Below, in pieces: positions 43,625-52,196 of a DNA stretch of 64,000 nt. The notes under the pieces are model-generated. The model was not told where the DNA came from, searched no databases, and worked only from the letters and a program-made list of their open reading frames with translations. Source of the stretch: Anaerosphaera aminiphila DSM 21120 (GTDB taxonomy: Bacteria; Bacillota; Clostridia; Tissierellales; Peptoniphilaceae); assembly GCF_900129925.1 (NCBI RefSeq), contig NZ_FQXI01000010.1, forward strand, positions 1 through 64,000, given 5' to 3'. Made by a program: the position numbers and the translations under genes. Every line of letters starts with the position of its first letter. Position 1 is the stretch's first letter.

Positions 43625-44564
43625 AGAAGATAAATTTTCAAAAGATATAGATGAAATGTTAAAAATTGAAGACTTTGAAACCTTAGAAGAAGATTCGGAA
43701 TATGTCAAAGATTTAGAATTTGCAAGAAAACTATCAAATCTCTACTCCTCAGATGATGAAGTAAAAGAAGAGGTGCATGAAAAAATGAAAGAAAATAAAA
43801 ATAAGAAGAAAAAGGGATTTAAAGTTGCAGCCGTTGCAGCTGTGGCAGTTTTATTAATTACTCCTATGACATCAACAGGACAGGAATTATATAGAACTAT
43901 TAAAGAGGCAATTCTTCCGTCGGGAAGAGTTCAAATAATAGAGGAAGAAAGAGTAGCAGAAGGACCAATGGAAATGCCGGTTCCGGAAGAGTTAAAGGGT
44001 CAATTATTTGACAAAGATGGAAATGAACTCGCAGTAATGAAAGAAGATACAATACCTTATAATAAAGATGGTGAAAAAGTTAGTGTATCTTATGGAGTTT
44101 GGGAAGATGAAAATGGAGTAAAACATGAAGAATATGAAGTGTTTACTGAAGCTGAAGATGTGGTAAAACAAGAAAAGCTTAAAATTTATGAACCGGTAGA
44201 TAAAGTAGCTGAAGAAAAACTTGCCTTTAATCCATTGGTATTAAAAGATAAAAAGTATGAATATAAATATGCCATGACATTTGCTGAAGATGGTGATAAT
44301 GAAAAATCAGAGTATGGTAATTTTATCTATGAAAAAGGTGGCAAGGAAATTACTCTTTATGAAAGAGTTTCCAGCGAAGAGTCAGGGTATGGAACAGACG
44401 GGGAAAATGTCCAAGAAGTAGACTTAAATGGAGTATCTGCAATTTATTATAACAATAATACACTTGATTTTGAAAGAGATGGACTATTAGTGGGTATTCA
44501 TTGTAAGGATATAGGTTATGACGAACTTGTAGAAATTTACAACGACCTTGAACTATATAAATAA
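43617..44564 (+). CDS. Membrane-anchored anti-sigma factor
   Basis: A 315-residue single-pass protein: cytoplasmic acidic N-terminus (about 1-65) with a Lys-rich stretch before one transmembrane helix (about 68-85), then a 230-residue extracytoplasmic domain rich in Glu and Lys ending with a DUF4367-like module (GENVQEVDLNGVSAIYY...). Overlap with the sigma gene implies an anti-sigma that holds the sigma factor and is released by envelope signals. A long terminator follows. Confidence 0.8.
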   Translation: MNREDKFSKDIDEMLKIEDFETLEEDSEYVKDLEFARKLSNLYSSDDEVKEEVHEKMKENKNKKKKGFKVAAVAAVAVLLITPMTSTGQELYRTIKEAILPSGRVQIIEEERVAEGPMEMPVPEELKGQLFDKDGNELAVMKEDTIPYNKDGEKVSVSYGVWEDENGVKHEEYEVFTEAEDVVKQEKLKIYEPVDKVAEEKLAFNPLVLKDKKYEYKYAMTFAEDGDNEKSEYGNFIYEKGGKEITLYERVSSEESGYGTDGENVQEVDLNGVSAIYYNNNTLDFERDGLLVGIHCKDIGYDELVEIYNDLELYK

Positions 44565-44592
44565 GTTCTTAATTAAATTCAAAATAAATTCA

Positions 44593-44642
44593 TAGAGAGA
44601 TTGAGAAAAGTTGAATAATTTTTTCTCAATCTCTCTATTTTA
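44593..44642 (+). terminator. Strong intrinsic terminator after the anti-sigma gene
   Basis: 17-bp arms TAGAGAGATTGAGAAAA and TTTTCTCAATCTCTCTA with a trailing TTTTA. Symmetry allows some bidirectional activity. Confidence 0.85.
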
Positions 44643-44710
44643 GGGTATATGAGTTTAAATGAGGGTATATAAATAACAATAGTTAATGTGTGTAATAAAG
44701 GAGGGCAAAA

Positions 44711-45142
44711 ATGAAAATTTTAATTCCGGTAGACGGTTCTAAGATGACGAAAAATGTAATTGATAAGGCAGAGGAAATCGGAAAGGTGTTTGAGGCAAAA
44801 CTAATTTTAATGACAGTTTTGGATTCGGCAAATTTAACAGATAGATATTTCTATGCAACAGCCTACACTTCTAAATTAAAAGAACTGGAAAATATGTTGG
44901 AGAAACTAAAGGAAGAAAATTCAGACTACCCATATGAAATTGAAACAGTTTTAAAAACGGGAATGCCCTATGATGAAATTGTAAAACTGGCTGATGAAGA
45001 AGATGTAGATTTAATAGTTATGGGAAATAGAGGATTGGGAGCTTTCTCAAGAACACTTCTAGGTTCAGTTTCAAACAAGGTTTTAAATCATTCAGATAAG
45101 TCGGTTTTAGTTGTAAAGACAGATTTAGAAGAGGAAGATTAA
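44711..45142 (+). CDS. Universal stress protein, paralog 1
   Basis: A 143-residue UspA-fold protein. N-terminal KILIPVDGS nucleotide-site strand and C-terminal GNRGLGAFSRTLLGSVSN give the G-2x-G-9x-G(S/T) ATP-binding signature. First of five tandem copies; ATG after AAAGGAGGG. In the array it is closest to copy 4 in its middle part (DRYFYATAY versus DRYSYPVAY). Probably an ATP-binding homodimer or heterodimer that supports stress survival. Confidence 0.92.
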   Translation: MKILIPVDGSKMTKNVIDKAEEIGKVFEAKLILMTVLDSANLTDRYFYATAYTSKLKELENMLEKLKEENSDYPYEIETVLKTGMPYDEIVKLADEEDVDLIVMGNRGLGAFSRTLLGSVSNKVLNHSDKSVLVVKTDLEEED

Positions 45143-45164
45143 AAAGTACTTATAGGAGGATACT

Positions 45165-45593
45165 ATGAAAATTTTAATACCGGTAGACGGTTCAAAAATC
45201 TCAGAAAAAATTGTAGAAGCAGCAAAGAAAATCGGAGAAAAATTTGACGCTGAATTAATTTTATTAAATGTTATAAATGATACAAATTTACACAGTGAAT
45301 ATTATTCTCAAGAACTTTATAACTTTGAATTTACTCAGTCAAAACAAATACTTGAAAATGCAAAAAAATTTCTATTAGATTATCCATATAAGGTATCTAC
45401 AGTTTCAAAGGAAGGTACAACTTATTTAGAAATAATAAACTTAGCAGATGAAGAAGATGTGGATTTAATAGTAGTAGGAAACCGTGGACTTGGAGTTTTT
45501 TCAAGAACACTACTTGGTTCAGTTTCAAATAAGGTCTTAAATCATGCGGAGAAGGCGGTTTTGGTTATAAAAGCTGAATTAGAAGAAGATTGA
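45165..45593 (+). CDS. Universal stress protein, paralog 2
   Basis: A 142-residue UspA-fold protein with the same N-terminal PVDGS strand and C-terminal GNRGLGVFSRTLLGSVSN motif. Its middle segment resembles paralog 3 (LLNVINDTNL versus LLNVINDINL), suggesting those two are the more recent duplicates. Has its own AGGAGG; 22 bp from paralog 1, so cotranscribed. Confidence 0.92.
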   Translation: MKILIPVDGSKISEKIVEAAKKIGEKFDAELILLNVINDTNLHSEYYSQELYNFEFTQSKQILENAKKFLLDYPYKVSTVSKEGTTYLEIINLADEEDVDLIVVGNRGLGVFSRTLLGSVSNKVLNHAEKAVLVIKAELEED

Positions 45594-45642
45594 ATAAAGT
45601 GTTGTTAAATTATGTTAATAAAACTTACTTTAGGAGGACATT

Positions 45643-46071
45643 ATGAAAATTTTAGTTCCAATAGACGGCTCAAAAATTTCAGAAACAATTTTAGAAACTG
45701 TAGAGGAAATCGGAGAAAAATTTAGGGCTGAATTAATATTGTTAAATGTTATTAATGACATTAATTTACAAACAGGATTTTATTCCAATGATCTATATGA
45801 ATATGAGTCAGATAAATCTCAAGAAATTTTAAGTGAAGCAAAAGAAGAGCTTTCTGATTATCCATATAAAGTGTCGCTTGTTTCAAAAAATGGAAAAGCC
45901 TATGAAGAAATTATTAAGTTGGCAGATGAAGAAGATGTAGATTTAATAGCTATGGGAAACAGAGGACTTGGAGCATTTTCAAGAACGCTACTTGGATCAG
46001 TTTCAAATAAAGTTTTAAATCACTCAAATAAATCTGTATTAATTGTAAAGACAGAATTGGAAGATGATTAA
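45643..46071 (+). CDS. Universal stress protein, paralog 3
   Basis: A 142-residue UspA-fold protein, ATP motif GNRGLGAFSRTLLGSVSN intact, middle similar to paralog 2. ATG after AGGAGG. Short spacers without terminators link it to both neighbours. Confidence 0.92.
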   Translation: MKILVPIDGSKISETILETVEEIGEKFRAELILLNVINDINLQTGFYSNDLYEYESDKSQEILSEAKEELSDYPYKVSLVSKNGKAYEEIIKLADEEDVDLIAMGNRGLGAFSRTLLGSVSNKVLNHSNKSVLIVKTELEDD

Positions 46072-46118
46072 GTATATTTTAGACGTTATGTTATATGAAA
46101 TTAGAGGAGGAGTGAATA

Positions 46119-46547
46119 ATGAAGATTTTAATTCCGGTAGATGGCTCAAAAATAACAAAAGAAGTAATTGAAAAGGCAAAGACTGTCGGTGAAAAGTTTG
46201 AGGCAAAGTTATTACTACTTACAGTTTTAGACAATGCAAATATGATAGATAGATATTCCTATCCAGTAGCATATGACTCTAAAGTTAAGTTGACAGAAGA
46301 TATGTTAAAGGATTTGAAGGAGGATTATTCAGATTATCCTTATGGGATAGAAACTTTTATGCGAGTTGGAATGCCATATAATGAAATTATTAAAGTGGCA
46401 GATGAAGAAGATGTGGATTTAATAGTAATGGGAAATAGAGGCCTTGGAGCATTTTCAAGAACGTTTTTAGGTTCAGTTTCAAATAAAGTATTAAACCATT
46501 CAGACAAGTCTATTTTAATAGTTAAAGCAGATATTGAAGAGGAGTAG
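46119..46547 (+). CDS. Universal stress protein, paralog 4
   Basis: A 142-residue UspA-fold protein, ATP motif GNRGLGAFSRTFLGSVSN (Leu to Phe at one position). Middle segment is close to paralog 1. ATG after AGGAGGAG. Confidence 0.92.
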   Translation: MKILIPVDGSKITKEVIEKAKTVGEKFEAKLLLLTVLDNANMIDRYSYPVAYDSKVKLTEDMLKDLKEDYSDYPYGIETFMRVGMPYNEIIKVADEEDVDLIVMGNRGLGAFSRTFLGSVSNKVLNHSDKSILIVKADIEEE

Positions 46548-46632
46548 TTAAAATATAAAATTTTTAATATCCTGTGATTGAAAATAAGATTATGGGTATA
46601 ATATATTCAAGACAATATGGAGGAGGATACAT

Positions 46633-47082
46633 ATGAAAATTTTAATTCCTATAGACGGTTCAAAAATATCTCAGAAAGCAGTATTAACTGCTAAAGAAAT
46701 TGGTGAAAAATTTAATGCAAAGTTAATAATACTTACAGTTATTCCTGAGACTAGTATAATTGAGCAATATCCATCAAATTTCCCATATACTTTGGAAATT
46801 GAAAAGGCAAATACGGAAAGGGCGGAATTTGTACTATCTGACGTAGAAAAAGCTCTTTCAGATTATCCAAGCGAAGTTCAAACTATATATACAAGTGGAA
46901 ATCCATCTCAACAAATTACAAAGTTTGCAGAGGAAAATGATGTGGACTTAATAGTAATGGGTAATCGTGGACTTGGAGCTTTCTCAAGAACACTACTTGG
47001 CTCAGTTTCAAATAAAGTGTTAAATCATTCAAATGTTTCAGTTTTAATAGTTAAAGGCGATATAGATACAGATAAAAATTAA
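46633..47082 (+). CDS. Universal stress protein, paralog 5
   Basis: A 149-residue UspA-fold protein and the most divergent in its middle (IPETSIIEQYPSNFPY) but with an almost identical C-terminal GNRGLGAFSRTLLGSVSN motif. The 85-bp gap before it contains a TATAAT-like sequence (ATAATATATT), so it may also have its own promoter. ATG after AGGAGGA. Confidence 0.92.
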   Translation: MKILIPIDGSKISQKAVLTAKEIGEKFNAKLIILTVIPETSIIEQYPSNFPYTLEIEKANTERAEFVLSDVEKALSDYPSEVQTIYTSGNPSQQITKFAEENDVDLIVMGNRGLGAFSRTLLGSVSNKVLNHSNVSVLIVKGDIDTDKN

Positions 47083-47105
47083 TATTTTTCATTTACTAAT
47101 TTTGA

Positions 47106-47136
47106 GAAAAGAGCTTTAAGCTCTTTTTTCGTTTTT
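47106..47136 (+). terminator. Intrinsic terminator ending the universal stress protein array
   Basis: AAAAGAGCTTTAAGCTCTTTTTT: self-complementary stem with T-run. Confidence 0.85.
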
Positions 47137-47296
47137 AGATCATTGTCTAGGTGGCACTGACACTTGAAAAATATAGCATTATATATTATAATTTAGTGAA
47201 TATGAGCTATTCTTTAAGGAGAATATAAAAAGTTGAGAATTTAATTATCAATAGTTTTATTCTCACTTAAAACTAGAAGAAAGTATTACCAGAGTT

Positions 47297-47326
47297 CCTT
47301 CGTCAGTATGCGGAGGCTTGTTTTTT
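47297..47326 (+). promoter_or_regulatory. Attenuator-like hairpin in the metG leader
   Basis: CCTTCG (47297-47302) pairs with CGGAGG (47311-47316), followed by CTTGTTTTTT, just before the metG ribosome-binding site (TGGAGG). The 200-nt leader 47137-47338 also has a GAGAAT...ATTCTC pair. No T-box or S-box motif is visible, so the mechanism is unclear. Confidence 0.4.
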
Positions 47327-47338
47327 ATGGAGGTAATT

Positions 47339-49318
47339 ATGCAAAAAAAATATTATTTATCAACACCGATTTATTATCCTAACGACAACGTGCATATAGG
47401 ACACACTTATTGTACAGTTGCCGCTGATTGTATAAAAAGATATAAAGAACTTCAAGGTTATGATGTATTTTTTACAACTGGTTCTGATGAACATGGTCAA
47501 AAAATAGAACTTAAAGCTAAAGAATTTGGACTTGAGCCAAAGGAATATGTAGATAAAATAGTGGACAGTATAAAAAAACTGTGGAAAGACATGGACATAA
47601 ACTATGATGCCTTTGTGCGTTCAACAGACCCTCAACACGAAAAAAACGTTCAAGATATTTTTCAAAAACTATATGACAAAGGTGAAATTTACAAGTCTGA
47701 ATATGAGGGATACTACTGTACACCTTGTGAATCTTTTTGGACTGAATCTCAATTAGTGGATGGAAAGTACTGTCCAGACTGTGGTCGTGAAACACATATA
47801 GAAAAAGAGGAAGCTTATTTCTTTAGACTTTCAAAATATAGAGATGCACTTTTAAAATTATATGAAGATCATCCTGAGTTTTTAGAACCTGAATCCAGAA
47901 AACACGAGATGATTAACAACTTTTTAAAAGAAGGTCTTGATGACTTATCTGTAACTCGATCTTCATTTAACTGGGGCGTAAAAGTTCCCTTTGATGAAAA
48001 ACATGTAGTATATGTTTGGATAGATGCCTTAAGCTGTTATTTAACAGCTATAGGTTACGGGACTGACGAAGAAAAGTTTAACAAGTACTGGCCAGCAGAT
48101 GTACATCTTGTTGGAAAAGAAATTGTGAGATTTCACGCAATAATCTGGCCTGCTATACTAATGGCTTTGGATCTACCTATACCTGAAAAGATATTTGGAC
48201 ACGGTTGGATATTATTTGACGACGATAAAATGAGTAAGTCAAAGGGAAATGTTGTGTATCCTGAGCCAATTATAAAACTATATGGAGTAGATTCTCTAAA
48301 ATACTTTTTATTAAGAGAATTTTCTTTCGGTTCAGACGGCTCTTTTAATAAACAAAAATTTATGAACAGACTTAATTCAGACCTTGCAAACGACCTTGGA
48401 AACTTAGTTTCCAGAACAGTTTCAATGATTGAAAAATATAATGATGGATATATACCTGAGCCAACAGTTAAAGAGCCTATAGATGACGAACTTATAAATA
48501 TTGCTACAACTACTGCGGAAAAAGTAGATAAAGCTATGGAAAACTTTGAATTTTCTGTTGCACTTGAAGCTATTTGGGGCATAGTTAGAAGATCTAACAA
48601 ATATGTAGATGAGACAACTCCTTGGATACTTGCACGTGAAGAAGAAAACAAAGGAAGACTTGACGCTGTACTTTATAACTTGGCAGAGTCACTTAGAATT
48701 GTATCTATTTTAATAAGTCCTTTTATACCTGAGACATCTAAAAAAATTAGAAAATCTCTAAGAATAAAATCTGATATTAAGTTGGAAGATGCAAATGTTT
48801 GGGGACTTACAGAAGCAGGAGAAAAAGTTAAAAATATTGGAGTGTTATTCCCAAGACTTGACGTAGAAAAAGAAATTGAAAGACTTGATGAAGAGACAAA
48901 AAATTTAACAGAAGAACGTGAAAAAGAAAAAGCTAAGTGGTCAAAAATTCCAATTGAAGAAAAAAAGGAAGAAGTTGAAATTGAAGTTGAAGAAGAATGT
49001 ACCATTGAAGATTTTTCTAAATTAAAAATAAAAGTAGCTCTTATTGAATCAGTAGAAGATCATCCTAAGGCAGATAGACTTTATTTGTTAAATTTAAAAA
49101 TCGGCGATGAGAGAAGAACTATAGTATCAAGTATAAAAAATGACTTTACAAAAGAGTATTTAACAGGTAAAAAGATACTTGTAATTACAAATTTAAAACC
49201 TGCTAAATTTAGAGGAATAGAATCAAAGGGAATGCTTCTTGCAGCAGAAACAGAAGACGGAAAAATTTCACTTGCAACAATTTTTGAAGATTTACCAGAT
49301 GGAAGTGAAGTTAGTTAG
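47339..49318 (+). CDS. metG: Methionine-tRNA ligase
   Basis: A 659-residue class I synthetase. It has the HIGH-type sequence (HIGH in VHIGHTYC), a four-cysteine zinc knuckle (CTPC and CPDC in the connective domain), the KMSKSKGN catalytic loop, and a C-terminal tRNA-binding (Trbp111-like) domain starting near residue 560 (IEDFSKLKIKVALIE). ATG at 47339 follows GGAGG; an in-frame codon at 47318 has no ribosome-binding site. First gene of the classical metG-tatD-rnmV-rsmA cluster. CGT arginine codons occur, fitting high expression. Confidence 0.96.
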   Translation: MQKKYYLSTPIYYPNDNVHIGHTYCTVAADCIKRYKELQGYDVFFTTGSDEHGQKIELKAKEFGLEPKEYVDKIVDSIKKLWKDMDINYDAFVRSTDPQHEKNVQDIFQKLYDKGEIYKSEYEGYYCTPCESFWTESQLVDGKYCPDCGRETHIEKEEAYFFRLSKYRDALLKLYEDHPEFLEPESRKHEMINNFLKEGLDDLSVTRSSFNWGVKVPFDEKHVVYVWIDALSCYLTAIGYGTDEEKFNKYWPADVHLVGKEIVRFHAIIWPAILMALDLPIPEKIFGHGWILFDDDKMSKSKGNVVYPEPIIKLYGVDSLKYFLLREFSFGSDGSFNKQKFMNRLNSDLANDLGNLVSRTVSMIEKYNDGYIPEPTVKEPIDDELINIATTTAEKVDKAMENFEFSVALEAIWGIVRRSNKYVDETTPWILAREEENKGRLDAVLYNLAESLRIVSILISPFIPETSKKIRKSLRIKSDIKLEDANVWGLTEAGEKVKNIGVLFPRLDVEKEIERLDEETKNLTEEREKEKAKWSKIPIEEKKEEVEIEVEEECTIEDFSKLKIKVALIESVEDHPKADRLYLLNLKIGDERRTIVSSIKNDFTKEYLTGKKILVITNLKPAKFRGIESKGMLLAAETEDGKISLATIFEDLPDGSEVS

Positions 49319-49328
49319 GAGTGATAAT

Positions 49329-50096
49329 TTGATTGACTCACATGCGCATTTAGATGACAAGAAGTTTGACTATGACAGAGATACTTTAATTACAAATTTA
49401 AAACAAAACGGAATTGACTTTGTATACAATATTGGAGCTGACTTGGAGTCTTCAATAGCTTCAGTAGAACTTGCAAATAAATATAGTAACATTCACGCAG
49501 TAGTTGGAGTTCATCCTCATGAGGCAAAAACTTACAGCAATGAAGTTGAAGAGAAGTTAATAGAACTGACAAAAGATAAAAAAGTCAGGGCAATTGGCGA
49601 AATAGGCTTAGATTTTTACTATGACAATTCGCCAAGAGATGTGCAAAGAGAAGTTTTTAAAAGACAGATTATTTTAGCAGATGCAGTTAAACTTCCCGTT
49701 GTAATTCACTCAAGAGATGCTTCTGAGGAGACCTATGACATGATTGAGTGGGCAAAGACAAATTATAGTGATATGGATATATTAATTCACTGTTTTTCGC
49801 AAAGTGTTGAAATGATGAGAAAATATATGAAATTAGATTGCTATATTGCACTTGGGGGAGCTGTAACTTTTAAAAATGCAAGAGTTCCAAAGGAAGTAGC
49901 AAGGGAAGTAGATATAAATAGATTGCTCTTAGAAACTGACAGCCCCTATATGACTCCAGTTCCCTTTAGAGGTAAGAGAAATGAGCCAATGTATATAAAG
50001 TATGTGGCTAGAGAAATTGCCCAGATTAGAGGAATGGATGAAGCGGAACTGGTTAGTATAACAGATGCAAATACTAAGAGGTTCTATAATGATTAA
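49329..50096 (+). CDS. tatD: TatD-family metal-dependent DNase/hydrolase
   Basis: A 255-residue TIM-barrel hydrolase. Metal-site motifs are DSHAHLDD (residues 3-10), GEIGLDFY, VIHSRDA, HCF and LETDSPY. TTG at 49329 is chosen because AGGAGTG sits just upstream; the frame is open further 5' but overlaps metG. It overlaps the RNase M5 gene by 8 bp. Family members are 3'-5' DNases or related phosphoesterases; B. subtilis has YcfH-type paralogs in this same synteny. Confidence 0.9.
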   Translation: MIDSHAHLDDKKFDYDRDTLITNLKQNGIDFVYNIGADLESSIASVELANKYSNIHAVVGVHPHEAKTYSNEVEEKLIELTKDKKVRAIGEIGLDFYYDNSPRDVQREVFKRQIILADAVKLPVVIHSRDASEETYDMIEWAKTNYSDMDILIHCFSQSVEMMRKYMKLDCYIALGGAVTFKNARVPKEVAREVDINRLLLETDSPYMTPVPFRGKRNEPMYIKYVAREIAQIRGMDEAELVSITDANTKRFYND

Positions 50097-50637
50097 AGAA
50101 GTAATAGTAGTAGAGGGTAAAGACGACATAGCAGCCGTAAAGGTGGCCGTAGAGGCAGAAGTAATAGCAACTCATGGGTTTGGCTATGGTAAAAAATTAC
50201 TGGCTCTATTAGAGGATATAAACAAGAGACGAGGCATTATAATTTTCACTGACCCCGACTATATGGGAAATAAAATCAGAAACGATATATCTCACCATGT
50301 AAAAGGAGCAAAACATGCATTTTTACCTCAAGGTCAAGCTACAAAAAAAGATGACATAGGAATAGAAAATGCCTGTGCAGAGGATATAAGAGTAGCAATA
50401 GAAAAAGCCAGACCAAACTATGAGGAAAAAACAGCAGAATTTACAAAGAGAGATTTAATTGACTATGGGCTTACAGGTGTAGAGAACTCTTCAGAAAAAA
50501 GAGAAAAAGTAGCCCAAGTGTTGAGAATTGGTCATGGAAATTCTAAACAATTTTTAAATAAATTAAACGGTTTTAAAATTAGTAGGGAAGAATTTATAAA
50601 AGCAGTGGAAGCGGTGGAATATGGAAAGACTATTTAA
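50089..50637 (+). CDS. rnmV: Ribonuclease M5
   Basis: A 182-residue TOPRIM-domain RNase that matures 5S rRNA. The VVEGKDD glutamate and the FTDPDYMGN aspartates form the TOPRIM metal site. ATG at 50089 overlaps the tatD stop and is preceded by AGAGG; the in-frame frame extends to 50065 without a ribosome-binding site. The rsmA start overlaps its end by 17 bp. Confidence 0.94.
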   Translation: MIKEVIVVEGKDDIAAVKVAVEAEVIATHGFGYGKKLLALLEDINKRRGIIIFTDPDYMGNKIRNDISHHVKGAKHAFLPQGQATKKDDIGIENACAEDIRVAIEKARPNYEEKTAEFTKRDLIDYGLTGVENSSEKREKVAQVLRIGHGNSKQFLNKLNGFKISREEFIKAVEAVEYGKTI

Positions 50638-51472
50638 GCCCAGCAGAGTAATGGAGCTGTTGTCAAAATACAACTTTAGATTTTCAAAATCACTGGGGCA
50701 AAATTTTTTAATTGACGGAAATATAGTAAAAAAAATTGTAGACAGTGCAGAAGTTGAGGAATTTGACAATGTTCTTGAAATAGGTCCCGGAATAGGAACA
50801 CTTACAGAAGAGCTATCTCTTAGGGCAAAAAAAGTAGTTGCCATAGAAATTGACAACAAACTAAGAGAACTCTTAGATGAGTCCCTACCCTATGAGAATA
50901 TTAAAATTTACTTTGAAGATGTATTAAAGGCAGATTTAAAAGCTATAATTTCAGAAAATTTTGGAGAAGAGAGTTTTAAAGTTGTTGCAAATCTTCCCTA
51001 TTATGTGACAACGCCAATAATTTCAAAGTTAATAGAAGAAGATTTAAACATCACATCAATAACTGTAATGATTCAAAAAGAAGTGGCAAAGAGATTTGTT
51101 GCAAAACCAGGGACAAAAGACTATGGTTCACTTTCTGTATTTATTCAGTTTTACTCTGATGTAAAATATGAATTCACTGTTCCAAATACTGTATTTATGC
51201 CAAAGCCAAATGTGGACTCTGGTGTAGTTAGCTTAAAGATAAAAAGTGAGTTACCTGATATTGACAGAGAAAAGTTTTTTAAAGTTGTAAAGGCATCTTT
51301 TTCAAAGAGAAGAAAGACACTTATTAATGCTCTTTCAAGTTATGGATTTTCTGCCACAAAGAGCGAAATATTACAGGCACTTTCAGTATCTAATATAGAT
51401 CCGACAAGACGTGCCGAGACGTTGACTCCAAGAGAGTTTATTGTACTTTCAATAAATTTTCCAGATATTTAG
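50621..51472 (+). CDS. rsmA: 16S rRNA (adenine(1518)-N6/(1519)-N6)-dimethyltransferase
   Basis: A 283-residue SAM-dependent methyltransferase (KsgA) that dimethylates two adenosines of the 3' end of 16S rRNA. GQNFLIDGNI start, SAM motif I LEIGPGIGTLTEEL and catalytic motif NLPYYVTTPII are intact. ATG after GCGGTGGAAT, overlapping rnmV. The ArsR-family gene follows 8 bp later, so it is likely cotranscribed. Confidence 0.96.
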   Translation: MERLFKPSRVMELLSKYNFRFSKSLGQNFLIDGNIVKKIVDSAEVEEFDNVLEIGPGIGTLTEELSLRAKKVVAIEIDNKLRELLDESLPYENIKIYFEDVLKADLKAIISENFGEESFKVVANLPYYVTTPIISKLIEEDLNITSITVMIQKEVAKRFVAKPGTKDYGSLSVFIQFYSDVKYEFTVPNTVFMPKPNVDSGVVSLKIKSELPDIDREKFFKVVKASFSKRRKTLINALSSYGFSATKSEILQALSVSNIDPTRRAETLTPREFIVLSINFPDI

Positions 51473-51480
51473 GAGGAAAA

Positions 51481-51837
51481 ATGGACTACGAATTAAGTGA
51501 AGAAGACAGAAAAAGTTTAGAAAGTGATATAGAAGAGTTTGTCAGTGATGAAAGACTGATAAATTTTCTATCAACTATATTTAAAGCTATGGGAGATCCA
51601 ACAAGACTGAAGATTATTTTTTTACTGTCTAAGTCTCCACTGCGAGTAAATGAGATATCCGAGCTTTTAAATATGAGTCAATCGTCAATTTCACATCAGT
51701 TGGCAATTCTTAGAAATCAAGAGCTTATTAAAGTAAAGAGAATTGGCAGATATGCAATATATTCATTAGATGACGAGCATGTGCTCAGACTATTTAATGA
51801 AGGTTATAATCACGCAGAGCATAAAAAAAGAAATTGA
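51481..51837 (+). CDS. ArsR/SmtB-family metalloregulator with CzrA-type zinc site
   Basis: A 118-residue winged-helix repressor. The recognition helix is SQSSISHQLAILRNQELI. The alpha-5 metal site residues of CzrA are conserved: Asp98, His100, His111 and His114 (DEH...HAEH), matching D84-H86-H97-H100 in CzrA, so Zn(II) or Co(II) sensing is expected. No metal-export gene is adjacent; it lies between rsmA and a glutaredoxin. AGGAGG ribosome-binding site. Confidence 0.88.
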   Translation: MDYELSEEDRKSLESDIEEFVSDERLINFLSTIFKAMGDPTRLKIIFLLSKSPLRVNEISELLNMSQSSISHQLAILRNQELIKVKRIGRYAIYSLDDEHVLRLFNEGYNHAEHKKRN

Positions 51838-51885
51838 TTAATAATTAATTCATGGGGTATATTAAAAATATGAGGAGGAATATAT

Positions 51886-52116
51886 ATGAGTAAAGTAGTA
51901 GTATACACATCAAATACTTGTCCATATTGTACTATGGCAAAGGATTATTTAAAAGAAAAGAATATAGCATTTGAGGAAAAAAATGTTCAAACAGATGCTC
52001 AAGCTAGAACTGAGTTAATGTCTAAAGGATATACAGGTGTTCCTGTAATTGTTGTGGACAATGAAGAAATAGTTGGTTTTGATAAAGCAAAGCTTGACAC
52101 ATTATTAGATAAATAA
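51886..52116 (+). CDS. Glutaredoxin-family protein (NrdH/Uxx-type)
   Basis: A 76-residue thioredoxin-fold protein with redox motif CPYC (Cys12, Cys15) and the GVPVIVVDNEEIVGF cis-proline segment. Single-domain glutaredoxin-like proteins of this length act as electron donors or as NrdH-type partners of ribonucleotide reductase. ATG after GAGGAGG; 48 bp after the ArsR stop. Confidence 0.9.
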   Translation: MSKVVVYTSNTCPYCTMAKDYLKEKNIAFEEKNVQTDAQARTELMSKGYTGVPVIVVDNEEIVGFDKAKLDTLLDK

Positions 52117-52130
52117 AATGAAAAGTAAAT

Positions 52131-52172
52131 AAAAATAAGGATATTCTTTCACAAATATCCTTATTTTTTTAT
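52131..52172. terminator. Bidirectional terminator between glutaredoxin and RraA-like genes
   Basis: AAAAATAAGGATATT and AATATCCTTATTTTT arms with a central CTTTCACA loop, A-run and T-run on either side; separates convergent transcripts. Confidence 0.88.
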
Positions 52173-52196
52173 TTCTCTATAAATATTAAATACATA

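Noticed and set aside
47137-47338. T-box or S-box in front of metG
   Set aside because: Neither the TGGTGG-type T-box core nor the SAM-I core motifs are present; only an attenuator-like hairpin is supported.
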